Positions 42,064-53,392 of a stretch of 64,000 nucleotides of DNA are shown in pieces. The stretch lies in contig NW_026570227.1 of the NCBI RefSeq assembly GCF_019649055.1, forward strand, positions 1 through 64,000. Direction: 5' to 3'. The notes under the pieces were generated by a model. That model saw nothing but the letters and a program-made list of their open reading frames with translations, made no database searches and had not been told where the DNA came from. Each line of letters begins with the position of its first letter. Within the stretch, counting starts at the first letter, position 1. The DNA comes from Paramacrobiotus metropolitanus (taxonomy: Eukaryota; Tardigrada; Eutardigrada; Parachela; Macrobiotidae). Position numbers and translations under genes: made by a program.

Positions 42064-44430
42064 ATGGACAGTGCAGGGAAACGCAAAGCGGACGACGCTG
42101 GCGGCAGTACTCCCAGGAACACGCGCGTCAAGTCCGATCCCGGCCGTGATGTCAACGCTAGCGTCAGCGGAAGCGGCGATCCGGAACGGGGCACACCGCC
42201 GCAGCTGGTGGCCGTTGTTACAGGCAAGTTTGTGGTGTACAGTCGCTGGTCGGCGGTGGAGGCGTATCTGTATCTGTAGATAACATTTTATTACGATAGT
42301 AAAAGCCGATGCCTTAAATGATGGTGTCCGGGTTTCTTTGCTACGTAGAAACGCCACAGCCAACGGCTTCGGCAGCTGGCCAGAACTTTCTGGCTGGGAT
42401 GACCGCCCAGCCTCCGGCCACTGTCGCGATACCGGCGACAGTGGCCTCGAGTATCACCGCAAGCGCTCAGCCAGCCAATGCGCGCCAAAGCCTGCCCCCA
42501 CCGCCGGACGATCCCACCGTGGCCGAGGCGGATCTGACACTCGATGCCTTACTGGCGCTTCTTCGGCGGGATTTCATTTGCTTCTCAACGGAAATGGAAC
42601 TGTATCAGGTAAGGAAACTGGCCGAAGCCGGCAGGCAGTCGCACGACAATGATGGTGGTGTTAGACAGTTTGCGTCAAACGTTTTCGGTCCACATTTTGA
42701 TAGGTTTCTTAGGTTTCTTAGGTTTCTTAGGTTTATTAGGTTTGAATTGCGGGATACGTGGTAACATTAATTTGTAATAGCTTTTCCTAAAATTAAGAGT
42801 GAATTCTTAATACTTGTGGACTTTAGATAAGTGTATTTCAGTTAATCGAAACTTTCGGTTCAATTTACCGTAGTGCTATTTTTCGCATAACTGCTACGCC
42901 GCTATACATAAACATTATGGAGGTATTTGCCGTTCTGTTTGTGTGAGATGGTTCTTTACGATTATCGTAGTTCCACGTGGGTATGTAGTCTGACACTCTT
43001 GTATAATTATGTAAATATTTGCTGTTTCGTTTCGTTCTTCATAATTTCGGGGTTACATAGGCGCCCCGTGGTGCAGTAAATACAGTACCACAGTAGATTG
43101 TACGCATCACGTGATAAGCTGTACCAAACGCTTGATGTGAGTGCTCTCCAAAATACGCCGTTGTTCTGAAAACCTGTCTGCCTTGCTAGAGAGTGATGAA
43201 ATGGTTCCGCGTGGACTATCCGACGCGCTGGACACTGGAAAATTTCCGAGCCGTTCTACCGGAGTTGCGCTGGGATCTGCTGGGTGACGCGCTGTCCCTG
43301 GCTCTTCTCACCGCCACCGGGCCGCTGCGCGACGTTTTACTGGAGCTGCAGACACGCCTCTTCCCGCCCTCGTGTGTCCGCTTGACTGCCGCGCCGCGGG
43401 AGCGTCACTACACCGAGGTGGCCTGCCTGTTCTCCGCCGACGGACACACAGCCAGTCTGCGCTGGTACGACGCGCACCACAACATGCTGCGCCGCATCCG
43501 GTTGCCGGCGGAGCTGGCGTCGTGGAACACGGTCAAAGAGATGGGCCCGCTAGCGGACAACCGGATGTTGTTCCGCGTCCAGCACTGGATGTATCTGCGA
43601 GCGTACGCCTTGACTTTGATTGTGAAGAATGACGCTGGTGGTGTGAAAGCGCAGATGGAGTGCATTTTCAAGAACCACCTGACCGGTGCTGTTGGCCCGC
43701 TGGTCAGCCTCCAGGGCCGCGTGTACGGCTGGAGCACCGACACTTCGCCGTACGCGCTCTCCTTCGCGTACGATCCCGCAGCGCGAGGCTTTGATTACAG
43801 TATCCGTAATTCCACAGTCATTAGGTTAGTTTTTACAGCAAAGTATACAAAATATTGGCGTCCTGATTTTAAGTTTGTCCGAGTTGTTCGTTTAATTCCA
43901 GAAAAGAAGCGGCATTCGACGTGTGGAACAACCAGTACTTCATCATCCTGGGTGGATACCGAGCCATGGGCCGCGCCCGCGACACACTGCCCCTGGCCTC
44001 TGGAGAAATGTACGACGCGGAGACGAACGCCTGGAGCGATCTGCCGGCGATGATGCAGCAGGCGCGCTGCAATTTCGCCGCGAAAATCTACAATGGCTAC
44101 CTGTATGTAACGGGCGGAGTCGGGTTGATGGTGCCGTTTGGAATGACCGTCCTGAGCAGTTGTGAGCGGCTGCAGCTGGGCGTGGCAGGCGCCCAGTGGC
44201 AGCGCCTGCCCGATCTGGTCGTGCACCGCTACGGACACTGCATGTTCGTGCTGGACGACCAGCTGTACGTGTGCGGTGGGTGTTGCCGCGACGGGGCGCC
44301 GCTGACGGAATGGGAGGTGTACGATGCCGCGTCGAGCCGCTGGAGTGTTGTGCGCCCGGTAGAGCTGCCCAGGGCCCGCGCCGCACCGGTGGCGGCCTGT
44401 GTCACGCTGACTGTTAACTACAAATACTGA
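42064..44430 (+). CDS. BACK-kelch protein, four exons, no BTB domain
   Basis: Exons 42064-42223, 42349-42608, 43190-43824 and 43902-44430 join in phase to 528 codons including the stop. Intron 1 has a GC donor (GCAAGT); introns 2 and 3 are GT-AG. The first 80 residues are disordered with a nuclear-signal-like GKRKADD. Residues about 110-170 are a BACK domain (DALLALLRRDFICFSTEMELY, then MKWFRVDYPTRW). Kelch blades follow, clearest in exon 4: YFIILGGY, YLYVTGGVG, QLYVCGGCC each followed by a Trp-containing strand. BACK-kelch proteins usually carry an N-terminal BTB and act as CUL3 ubiquitin-ligase adaptors; here no BTB is seen, so CUL3 binding is doubtful. GC content is far above the flanks. 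Confidence 0.8.
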
Positions 44431-45660
44431 ACGATTTGCTTGTTGTTTCCTTCAGTTTCTTAGCAGTTATTGCCATCAGCACTGATTGGCGAATCTGTGT
44501 TTGGTGCAGCCTCTGATAGTAGTTTCTTTTGTCGAACATTACCAACCTCCAACCAGGTCTGGAAATAGCTGCGAAATGGAATTCGGAATGCAGATTAACT
44601 GAGATAATTCTGTTGTTTGGTATTGCCAGTTTTCAGTGATTACTACGCTGTTATAAAACTGTTGTGTCTGACTGATAAGTGGTGAACCTAGTAATAGTTG
44701 TCCTTCGTAATAAAAGTTCCTGCTGCAAATCTGTTCTGGGTGTTATTAAGAAAAATAACAAGTTCGCGGCAACAAAATTGTTACAAGTAACAATAAATTA
44801 TAGCAAGTTCACGTAGCCGCACCACTGTTTACTGAGCAGAGCAGGTTTAAACAAGAAAAGTGTCAGAAGGAAGGTCTAACACCCCCTTCCAAATACAGAT
44901 ATATCTGGGTGTGAGAGAGAAGAACGGGTCTCCCACAGAAGAAGAATTTATTGCCCAAATAGGGAAAAACACAGAAACAGGGGAAAATGGGGTGCAATAA
45001 ACTGATCGTTTCCATAGGAAATGCATGAATTGTACACCAGCAGCCACCTGGGGCGGCTGCTCCATATATCAAGCACACAGCGTCACAAAAGGTTACTGTT
45101 AAGTGCCACCAGCGACCGCTCAATTAACTGGATTAATTAAGCGGATTTCACGGTTTTTTGATTACAGCACTAACGGTGTGTCGTGCTCGTAGATATTGTA
45201 AAATTTATTGTAAGGTAACTTAAAGTAACAGCCGCGCTACCGAACATAATTAAATAAAAACGTGATGAGACAGTCGAATATAGCGACCACAGTGCTCTAC
45301 AGAGTGCCTATTAAGTAAATTGCATCAATTTGCATGTAATCAGACAAGGTCAGTCATTCAGAGTTCAGACTCATTCTCACATTAGTACGAAATTGCAATG
45401 TAAGTACGGTGCACGGTAGTCACGGTGTAATCACGGTGTAATCACGGTGCACGACGTAATCACGGTGCAGCCACAATAAATGTTCGCCAGCAGTTACTGC
45501 CAAACCAAACTGGTAGAAGGTTAAAATTAACTAGTATAGGTCTCAGCAGCCCTAAGGGCAAGCAAGCGAGCGACATGTAGACATTTAGACATGTAGCGAG
45601 CGACATGAAGAAGTTGAACAGAATGAAGGATGGCTACCATATAATGCAGCTGTGTGTAGA
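44431..45660. other. Non-coding stretch
   Basis: No gene supported. GTAATCACGGTG is repeated in tandem at about 45415-45470. Confidence 0.5.
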
Positions 45661-45680
45661 CAGTAGGAGTTCAAACACCT

Positions 45681-45920
45681 AGTACTGTACTGCTACCCTG
45701 CACTTGTCCATTTATTTTGCAGTGCAGGCGCACGTTCGTTGTATGAGCCCATTCAGCTCGCTGTTCACGATTCACATACACGGCCTACAACTGCGTGCAG
45801 AGAGCAGGCAACTGATTGAACGTGAGCGGCTTTAGCTCTCACTCGCCTACAGAAGTCTACAGTGTAGACGACTCAAACCGTACAAAAGTCTGGACAAGTG
45901 CAGGGTAGCAGTACAGTACT
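45681..45920. mobile_element. 240-bp MITE with perfect 30-bp inverted repeats
   Basis: 45681-45710 and 45891-45920 are exact reverse complements (start AGTACTGTACTGCTACCC). A TA dinucleotide near each end fits a Tc1/mariner-type target duplication. No coding capacity; inside lies the smaller palindrome GTCTACAGTGTAGAC. Confidence 0.8.
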
Positions 45921-46163
45921 CGTATATTTTTTGCTTAAATCGACAACTAAACAACAGAAATGGCACACGAAGCAACGTGCAGAATTATTATTTTATTAAT
46001 TTCTAAACACAATAACGCTGTATGATATGGGATGACCTTATTCAGTATATATGGTTGACAAACGGCACGTATTGCGTTCACATGATCTAAATGCAGAAAC
46101 CCTTCCAGTTAAATGAGACGGAACAGCGCCCTAAAACACCCTGAGCATTACCATTGTACAGCT

Positions 46164-46320
46164 TAGGACAAAATGGTCGCATACCCAACATCTCCACATT
46201 CAGTACGAATGCAGCGCAGTGCACTGTACGACTGAGTTCAAAATATCCGTTTCGTACAAGTGCACTGCACCGCTTGCGTACAGAATGCTGGGTATGGGGC
46301 TATGCGACCATTTCGTCCTA
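46164..46320. mobile_element. 157-bp foldback element
   Basis: TAGGACAAAATGGTCGCATA (46164-46183) mirrors TATGCGACCATTTCGTCCTA (46301-46320) with one mismatch; an inner pair around CAGTGCACTGTACGA extends the fold. Non-coding. Confidence 0.75.
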
Positions 46321-46989
46321 CATTGTATGATTATTTTTAACGGCATTTTAATGTAGTTTGTAGTGTTGATGGCCTGGTGCAAATAAGGGCTTGTCTCAAA
46401 ATTATTTTCTTAAAGAGTAATAGTTTCCTATGGTACAGGTTAATAGTGCGGCAAAATTTAATACGACTGCAACCTGTTGCTTTGTGCGAAATTCTATTAT
46501 TGCACCGATATGTTGGAGGTATACCGTCAGCATTAAATTTTCGTTTTATTCGAAAACTAAGTTCTATCAGTAAACACGATTATTTATTGTTTTCTTGGTT
46601 TTGAATTTTAATTTTTCTCGATAAAACTAATTAGCAGAATATTACGGATGATTAAGAAACCAGACGCCACCCTCAATGTGGAGAAATGCTGCATGTTGGG
46701 AAAAGATTTGTAAAATTGTTGTAAATAATGTAGAATGACGCAAATAATATAATTACACGTTTCATCAAACAATCGTAATTACTACCACGACGTCACGGTT
46801 GCGATGCCAGCTGAAGTAAGATAAGCCTCAACTTCCGTAACAATATATACTATGCAACTGGGAAGCACTGTATCTGTACTGTCGAGTAACCTTGGCACTT
46901 TTTTGAGTGGCGAGATGCATCCGATTTAAATGGCAAGTAACTCAGTGTACGAAATGGGGCTGCCTAGTAAGTCGAAAACAAAATTTCTG

Positions 46990-49450
46990 ATTGTGACGTA
47001 TTTTTAAAACAGCTAAATTTTAATTCAAGATATTTCAAAATATATCTAAATATATTTGCACATATTAAAAGTATTTATAAATATATTTTAAAATATTTAC
47101 AAAAATTTGATATTATTTAAAAGTATGTGAAATATTTTTAGCAAATACTCTGTATTTGAAATTATTTCTTAAAACATTTAGAAATATATCTGAAAATTTT
47201 CGAAATTTCCAGATATTTTCAGATATAACAAATTTAAACGAACTTAGGTTATTTAGAAATAATCAAAAATACTTAAAAATTTATTTGAAAATATTTAAAA
47301 GCACTTAAAAATATTATGAAACGAAATCAAAATTATTTTAAAATACTTAAACATACTCAGAAATATATGAAAAAAATACTGCGAAATATTTGGAAATATT
47401 TGCAACGGTATTTAAAACTGTAAAGACATTTTTATAAATACAATTTAAAACATTCAGTAGAACTTTACAATATCTGAAAGTAGGTAAAATATTTGCAAAA
47501 TTGTTTTTAGAATTATTTCAAAAATCATTTAGAAATATTTAAAATCTTTAGAAGCATATTTAGAAATATTAAAGTTTTTATTCAGGGATATTCAGATGCA
47601 TTCAGAAATATTAGAAACCTTCAGAAATAAAATTATAAATTTTTTGAAATACCTAAAATATTTAGAAATATCAGGAAGCATATTCAGAATAGTCCGCTAC
47701 GATTTCCATAGCGAAAAGAAATTGTCAGCGTTTTTGGAAAATTTAGCGGAACTTAACTGTAATCAAATTCTAAACTAAAACAACGGAGCCTAGCGGCTTT
47801 ACCATACCATTTAGCGAAACTTAGCTGAATCGGAAAAAATTTTTTCATTTCTTAAAATTATAAAAAACTGTCCGCCGACGCACCTGATACAGCAGAATTT
47901 AAAGATGCAGCCACGTTTCGCGCGAGGCTGACGGGCAAATTTTCTAAAGATTTGTTAGAAAATACAGTAAAAATTATAAAAATCGCAATAAAATTCCCTC
48001 TAATTGGCGGGATTTTTAGCGAACTTGAACACCGGCAAATCCGCAATAACTGAGCGAAACGAATGTTCAAGCGCAAATAGCGAAGCTTAGCGGAGCGGCG
48101 TCTGCTAGCCCATGAGACCTGCGCGAAGCTTAGCGGACCGCTACGCTAACTGTCGTTACGCTTCGCCATTGCAGCCGTTTACGGAATCTGATTCAAAAGC
48201 ATAAAATATTGATAGAGTTTCAGAAATAAAATTGAAAATAATAAAAAATAAGTAAAAAGTATCGAAATATTTGTAAATGTATTTAAAACTATTTAGAAAT
48301 ATTTATAATTAAAAGATATATTTCAGTAATGTTTGTAATATTATTTATTAACCATATTTATCATATTTTAGTAACATTTATTATATTTAGAAGTAGTACT
48401 CAATACTTGCAAAAACTTAGAAATATTTTGAGAAATATTTCTAGAAACCTCAAAATATTTTTAGAAACTCAAAATATTTCTAGAAACATTTAAAAATACA
48501 TATCCGAATATTAGAAATCTTTAAAAATATATTTGGAATTCTGTAAAAAATATTATAAGATACTTTAAGAAGCATTTTCCAATAACGGGAAACAATCAAG
48601 TAGACTTTTAAACGTTTAATTTGCTTTACTTATTTCATTAAATATATAGATTTATTTTTTTTTTAAATATTTATTATATTCAAAAAAACTTTAGAGTATG
48701 AAAAACAATATTTGGAAACAAATTTAGAAACATTAGCAATATTCAATAGAATTCTAAAAAATATATACTTTCTTTTAATAATTTCATCAACAACTTTAAT
48801 GATCTATTATTTTAAATATTTAATTTTTTTGCAAGTATCGGGGAATATTTTCAAAATTATTTAGAAATATATTTAGAAGAATTCAAAACTAATAAATCCA
48901 AAGAAAAATTCAATTTTTATTTTTATTTTAGTAATTGGTTAAATTTTTTTAACCTATTTTAAATGTTTAACATTTTTTAGAATATTTAAAATTTTTTTGA
49001 ATTTAGAAACATTTGGAGATATTTGGAGAACAATATTTGGAAATAAATTTTTGACTTTCAAAATATTTAGAAATAAATATAAAAACACTGGAAGGCTTAA
49101 GTAATAAATTTTGAAATCTTTAAAATAGTTTAGCGCTTTTTAAAAATATTAATTTCTTAGAAATTTTTTTTGGTAATATTCAGAAATTTGTTTAACGAAA
49201 CTTTTAGAATTACTTAGAAATACTTCGAGAAGTATTTGAAATAATGAAGAGTATTTAGGAAGATTTTAAAATATTTATTAATTTTAACTTTTTTTAGATT
49301 TTGGTTGTATTTAAAACTAATTAACAACAATGAGGCACCTTCAAAAAATCTTTCAAAATATTGGTTAAGCACTGCTTGAAATAATTTAAATGAGCTATAC
49401 AAAACAGGTCAAAATTATTCGAAAATGTTTTAAAAGTATTACTTTTCTGT
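46990..49450. repeat. AT desert of AAATATTTAGAAATA-like words
   Basis: About 2.4 kb made mostly of short variants of AAATATTT and TAGAAATAT on both strands. A GC-richer island (about 47690-48190) contains repeated AGCGAARCTTAGC words. No gene supported. Confidence 0.7.
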
Positions 49451-49601
49451 AAAAGCAGCATATTAAAACCCTAGATTATCCTTTCCCTAGTTTATACATC
49501 AAAACTTTGTAAAAACCAACCCGGGTACTTTGGTTAGACTTGCCACATCAAACTACATCAGAAAAGTGCCAAATCCCGGTGGCGACCTCGGGGACCCAGC
49601 G

Positions 49602-49711
49602 ACCTCGAACCCGGGTTCTTGGGTTCCTCGATGCCATTCGACTCAGCATGTCGAGTTGTGTAGGTTAGCAGCAAAATCTCAGTAGCGAACCCAGGAACCC
49701 GGGTTCGAGGT
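49602..49711. repeat. 25-bp inverted repeats around a short spacer
   Basis: 49602-49626 (ACCTCGAACCCGGGTTCTTG and on) mirrors 49687-49711 with one mismatch; the spacer has its own CGACT/AGTCG-like mini-palindrome. Looks like a short MITE or foldback. Confidence 0.7.
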
Positions 49712-49807
49712 CTCCGTGTCACAGAAAAACTCGAATCTCATCTATAATAACGCAAGCTCGCTTCGCTCGCTTGCTTGATAACAGTGTAGTCATGCATATA
49801 TGCAGTT

Positions 49808-51520
49808 TCAACAGACTGGTTCGTTAACAGAATATTCAGTACGAGAGAAACTGAAAAAATCAAGATTTGTAGAAAATGGCACTTTGCTGCAGTCAGCTGG
49901 GTAGTACAGATCTTCGACCGTGTATCCTGTACTCTGAAAGACGTTCTCGACGTAGAAAACATCGCCGGCGTTAGGCTTAGCAATCAGGGTTTGGCTGCTC
50001 CGTATCCAAGATCGGAATTTCGAATACTGACAGCTGCAGTGAAGGTCTTGAATAAATCGCAGATAAGGTAAGCCGAGCCTTAACGGCTGCTCTTTCAGAT
50101 TCTTTTCCGTACTGTACGAAAGAAACTCCAGACTTAGCAGTTTCAACCCGGTAAATCAGAAAAAGCGTTCCATTCGAGTGAAAGAATTGTGCTTCGCGTG
50201 AACAAAATAATTGTCAATCTGTGAAATCCCACGAAGTCCTTCTTGTATGAGTAGGTCACGACAATCCGATAACTGGAGCATCAGAACATTGTGGAACCGA
50301 AATTTTGCTAGGTCATTCGTGGAATGAGTGCTCGAACATTCAAGAAGCGTGAAACCTGACACCTGTCGGCGAATTGGTGTAAACGTATCAGCTGTAAAAT
50401 TTACCGCATCGTACCAGACCAGATTTATTGCATGCAGAGATTTACTGATTTCCGTGATTAACGGTCGTAATTTGTCGAGTGGCGGATTTCTTTCGCATTC
50501 CAGACGGAGAAACGGTCTGCTACCGCAGTTGTCATCGCCGCCGAAACAAGCATAACTTTTCAACGTAGCGCACTGTTCATCGGTGAAGCTCAACAAAGTG
50601 ACAGGAATAAATGCCGGAAACGGATCAATATGTGTAATTAGATTTGCAGTGGTGCAGTTATAGGCGTTATGAAGTTTGACCGCATCAGCGGTGCTTAAGC
50701 CTCGACGCTGGCCCATTTTAACGTTTCCTCTTTTCTTCGGCAGTAGAACTGGCTGGGCTCCGTTGGCAAAATCGTAGGGGCCAAAATGCATGATGGATTC
50801 CAAATCGTACGCAGTTCCATAAGAATCCATCTGTGGTAGTATTCGAAACGACGCCGACGCGTTCGTGCTGTTTGCATTAAAATGCACGTAGCTGTCCCGA
50901 TCCGGCCGTTGGTGCTCGTGAAAGAATCCAAGAGAATGCAGTACTAAATGCTGAATGATTCCTCGAGAAAGGCAAGCCGGCGTCAAGCTTATTATTTGCG
51001 GACCTCCTTGTCTTCCAACACTCGATCGACAGCCGGAGCTACTGAAATCAGTGAATCAAGAAGACTTGTAATCAACTAGTGCGTCACAGTTAGTTGTAAA
51101 GAGTACTAGGGACTGACTAGGCAGTAGGCATGCTTACGTGTTTGATAATGTAAAGATTATGAAATCCGGTTCTGCCGCCTTTCGGACAAACTTGATACAC
51201 TGATCGGTTTTGTGGTGAATCCCGTCGAGAGCAAATTTAATCTTCATATTGTCTCGCCAGTCTGAAAGAACCGTAAAATAGGGATAGCTTAGCGACGCAG
51301 TTAAATTGCTCCAATTTCTACTCAATGTTTTATCGATGCTTTCCCGGAAAAATGTCCCTTGCTTGAAATCAGCTTACCGAACGCTTCGCTGATGACATAG
51401 GGAACAGTTCCTTTTGGAAAAAGACGGTGATTAGGCAGCTTGCCGGCCATGATGGCAGAATCGCTTGGGTTGAGAAACATCTTGAAAATCCACATTTCCT
51501 TGATGGTCGGTTGCAGCAGT
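49808..51520 (-). CDS. Astacin-family metalloprotease homologue, catalytically dead
   Basis: Exons on the minus strand: about 51520-51378 with LFPKGTVPYVISEAF (start of the mature astacin domain), 51317-51138 with IKFALDGIHHKTDQCIKFV, and 51041-50156 with GCRSSVGRQGGPQ, the zinc site and C-terminal sequence; introns are 51377-51318 and 51137-51042, phase kept. The zinc motif reads HLVLHSLGFFHEHQRPDR: three His ligands are present, but the catalytic Glu of HExxH is Leu. The Met-turn reads SIMHF, so the Tyr ligand is Phe. The domain ends with the Cys pattern of astacins. After the stop at 50156 coding-like sequence continues in other frames to 49808, probably the same gene beyond an indel. Signal peptide and propeptide exons were not placed. 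Confidence 0.75.
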
Positions 51521-52273
51521 ATGGATTCGTGATCGTTGTTCTTTTACAGTGCTTCTGTGTACGTATGGCACTATAAAGGCAGATATCCAAAGGATGAACT
51601 AGGTATGTATCAGGGCTTTCGTATAGGGATTGTAAGCCTGCAACAGGGCTTCCGCGCATGGTTATACTGGGAACGCAGCGGGCATGCATGTCTCATGGCT
51701 CTTGCGCCTGTTTATTACAATCATTTCAAGTTTGACCATTGTAATTACGGGAACTTAAAAATACCGATTAAATCATATTGCGAGCGCAGGCGTACATGCG
51801 TACACCCTCGCTTTGGCAGTCTGTTGTGTCTTGCTGCACGCCCTGCACGCCCGCCTTACGCGAGGCGGAAGCATGGTGTTCTGTGCGCACCCGCACTGTG
51901 TGGCGGCTACGTGCGCATTTTCCACGCTTGCTGCAGTCAGCAATGCGGAGTTGTCTATGAGGAAATTCTATCGAATTTAGTCTTGCTCATAAAGTTCTTG
52001 CAATCGCGTCGTTTCTCGCTTTCCATAGCGTAGGCGCTTTATAGCATTGCTAGATCTGTTTGGCAGCCAGAATTCCGTTAATTCTGTTCTGCGCGTGAAC
52101 CTTCACCAGGTCCACGCTTATATGGTAGCAGGAGCTGTGTTTCTCCAGAATAATCTCTGAAGTTTTTCCCGTCCATTTGACGAGGTGTGGAAGAGGTCTC
52201 CCGCGAGAAAGGGCTCGCGTACTGATCAGTGGCGAAGGAGCGTTTGGATCTCAGCAGATCAGCACCAGTGTGT

Positions 52274-52466
52274 CTCTACTGAGTAGAGCACGCTGTACTG
52301 ACCTGACGCGATCAAGGCTACTGAAGTAGCTTTGATTGGAGGGGCACAAGCGCCGAAAAAAGATCGCCGCAAAAGGCAGAAGCCCGAAGGGGGGCACGAG
52401 TGGGCAAGCCACTTTTGGCTGTCGGGTGTGGAGTTTTCAGGTGCGTCTCTACTGAGTAGAGCGCAC
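52274..52466 (+). repeat. Twin hairpins with the same core in the LTR/leader region
   Basis: CTCTACTGAGTAGAG at 52274-52288 and at 52447-52461: 6-bp stem, TGA loop. Each is extended, after one unpaired T, by an outer 5-bp stem: GTGTG with CACGC (one G-T pair) in the first, GTGCG with CGCAC in the second. Confidence 0.75.
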
Positions 52467-53043
52467 ACACATTATACGCGCTCCCCCAAAAAGGAGGTCG
52501 AGCGCCCCTGTCGTCGCTAACGTCAAGGCGCGACAGAAGACCCGCAGCCAGCACGTCTTTTGGTCGACGCACCGCTGCGTCCTGCTGATACGAAGCAGAA
52601 GGGGTTATCGGCTGGCCCAGGAGAAGTCAGCTTAATCGCTGGAGGATCGTCTGGAGGATTCGCGGAAGGACGCGGGATCGATTCCTGGACTCGGAAGACG
52701 AGCAGGTCAGAATTTCAGTTATTAATTTTACCATTGGTCGATAGGTAAAATCCTTAAATTTCATTCGTCGGTTCTGAGCTGAGCAGAAAAGTAGGCGTAA
52801 CTTTTGCGCACGGCGCGCTAGCAAAAATTTTCGGATTCGGTCGTGACGTCACTCTGCCTTATAATCTGAAAAACAACGTTTCTGATTGGTCAGTTATTCG
52901 CACTGTGATTGGCGCAGTAGCGTAGTTAGGAAATTAGCCAATTAGAAGCTGAGATTTCGATAGGAGGCGGAGTTTTTGCGCACGGCACTTAAGATCGTGA
53001 CGTAGCCAGCTGAGAAAATTTTCTCAATCGACTGACGAGAAGT

Positions 53044-53382
53044 TGACCTTTACCAGAAATTTTGACGAGAATGGTGACCTTTAATGATAGTTGAAAGCTG
53101 AATAAATAACGTTTATTTTGAGGAAATCTGAGTTGATTCCTCAGTAAAATCCAAAAATATCCTCAGGTTAAACGTTTTTGATCGAAATCGATCGTGACCT
53201 TTAAACAAAAAAGTTCTGAAGGAAAAAGTGACCTTTAACGTGGCGGAGTAGGCTAATAAGCTGAAACAGTGGAAAATAAGTTTCATCTTACTAAAAGGAG
53301 TGACCTTTAGAAAAGACTAAGCTCTTTTGGAGGCAGAGTGACCTTTAATAAAGTCGAGCTGATACAAAGGAAGGTGACCTTT
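53044..53382 (+). repeat. Seven TGACCTTT words in the leader
   Basis: TGACCTTT starts at 53044, 53075, 53195, 53229, 53301, 53339 and 53375, always in this orientation, mostly GTGACCTTTA, with several spacings near 31-38 bases or twice that. This lies directly before the first ORF. Confidence 0.9.
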
Positions 53383-53392
53383 AGGATAGGGC

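Noticed and set aside
51700-53000. Exact 5' LTR and primer-binding site
   Set aside because: The 3' LTR is outside the window and several TGG-containing sites are possible; no boundary can be defended.
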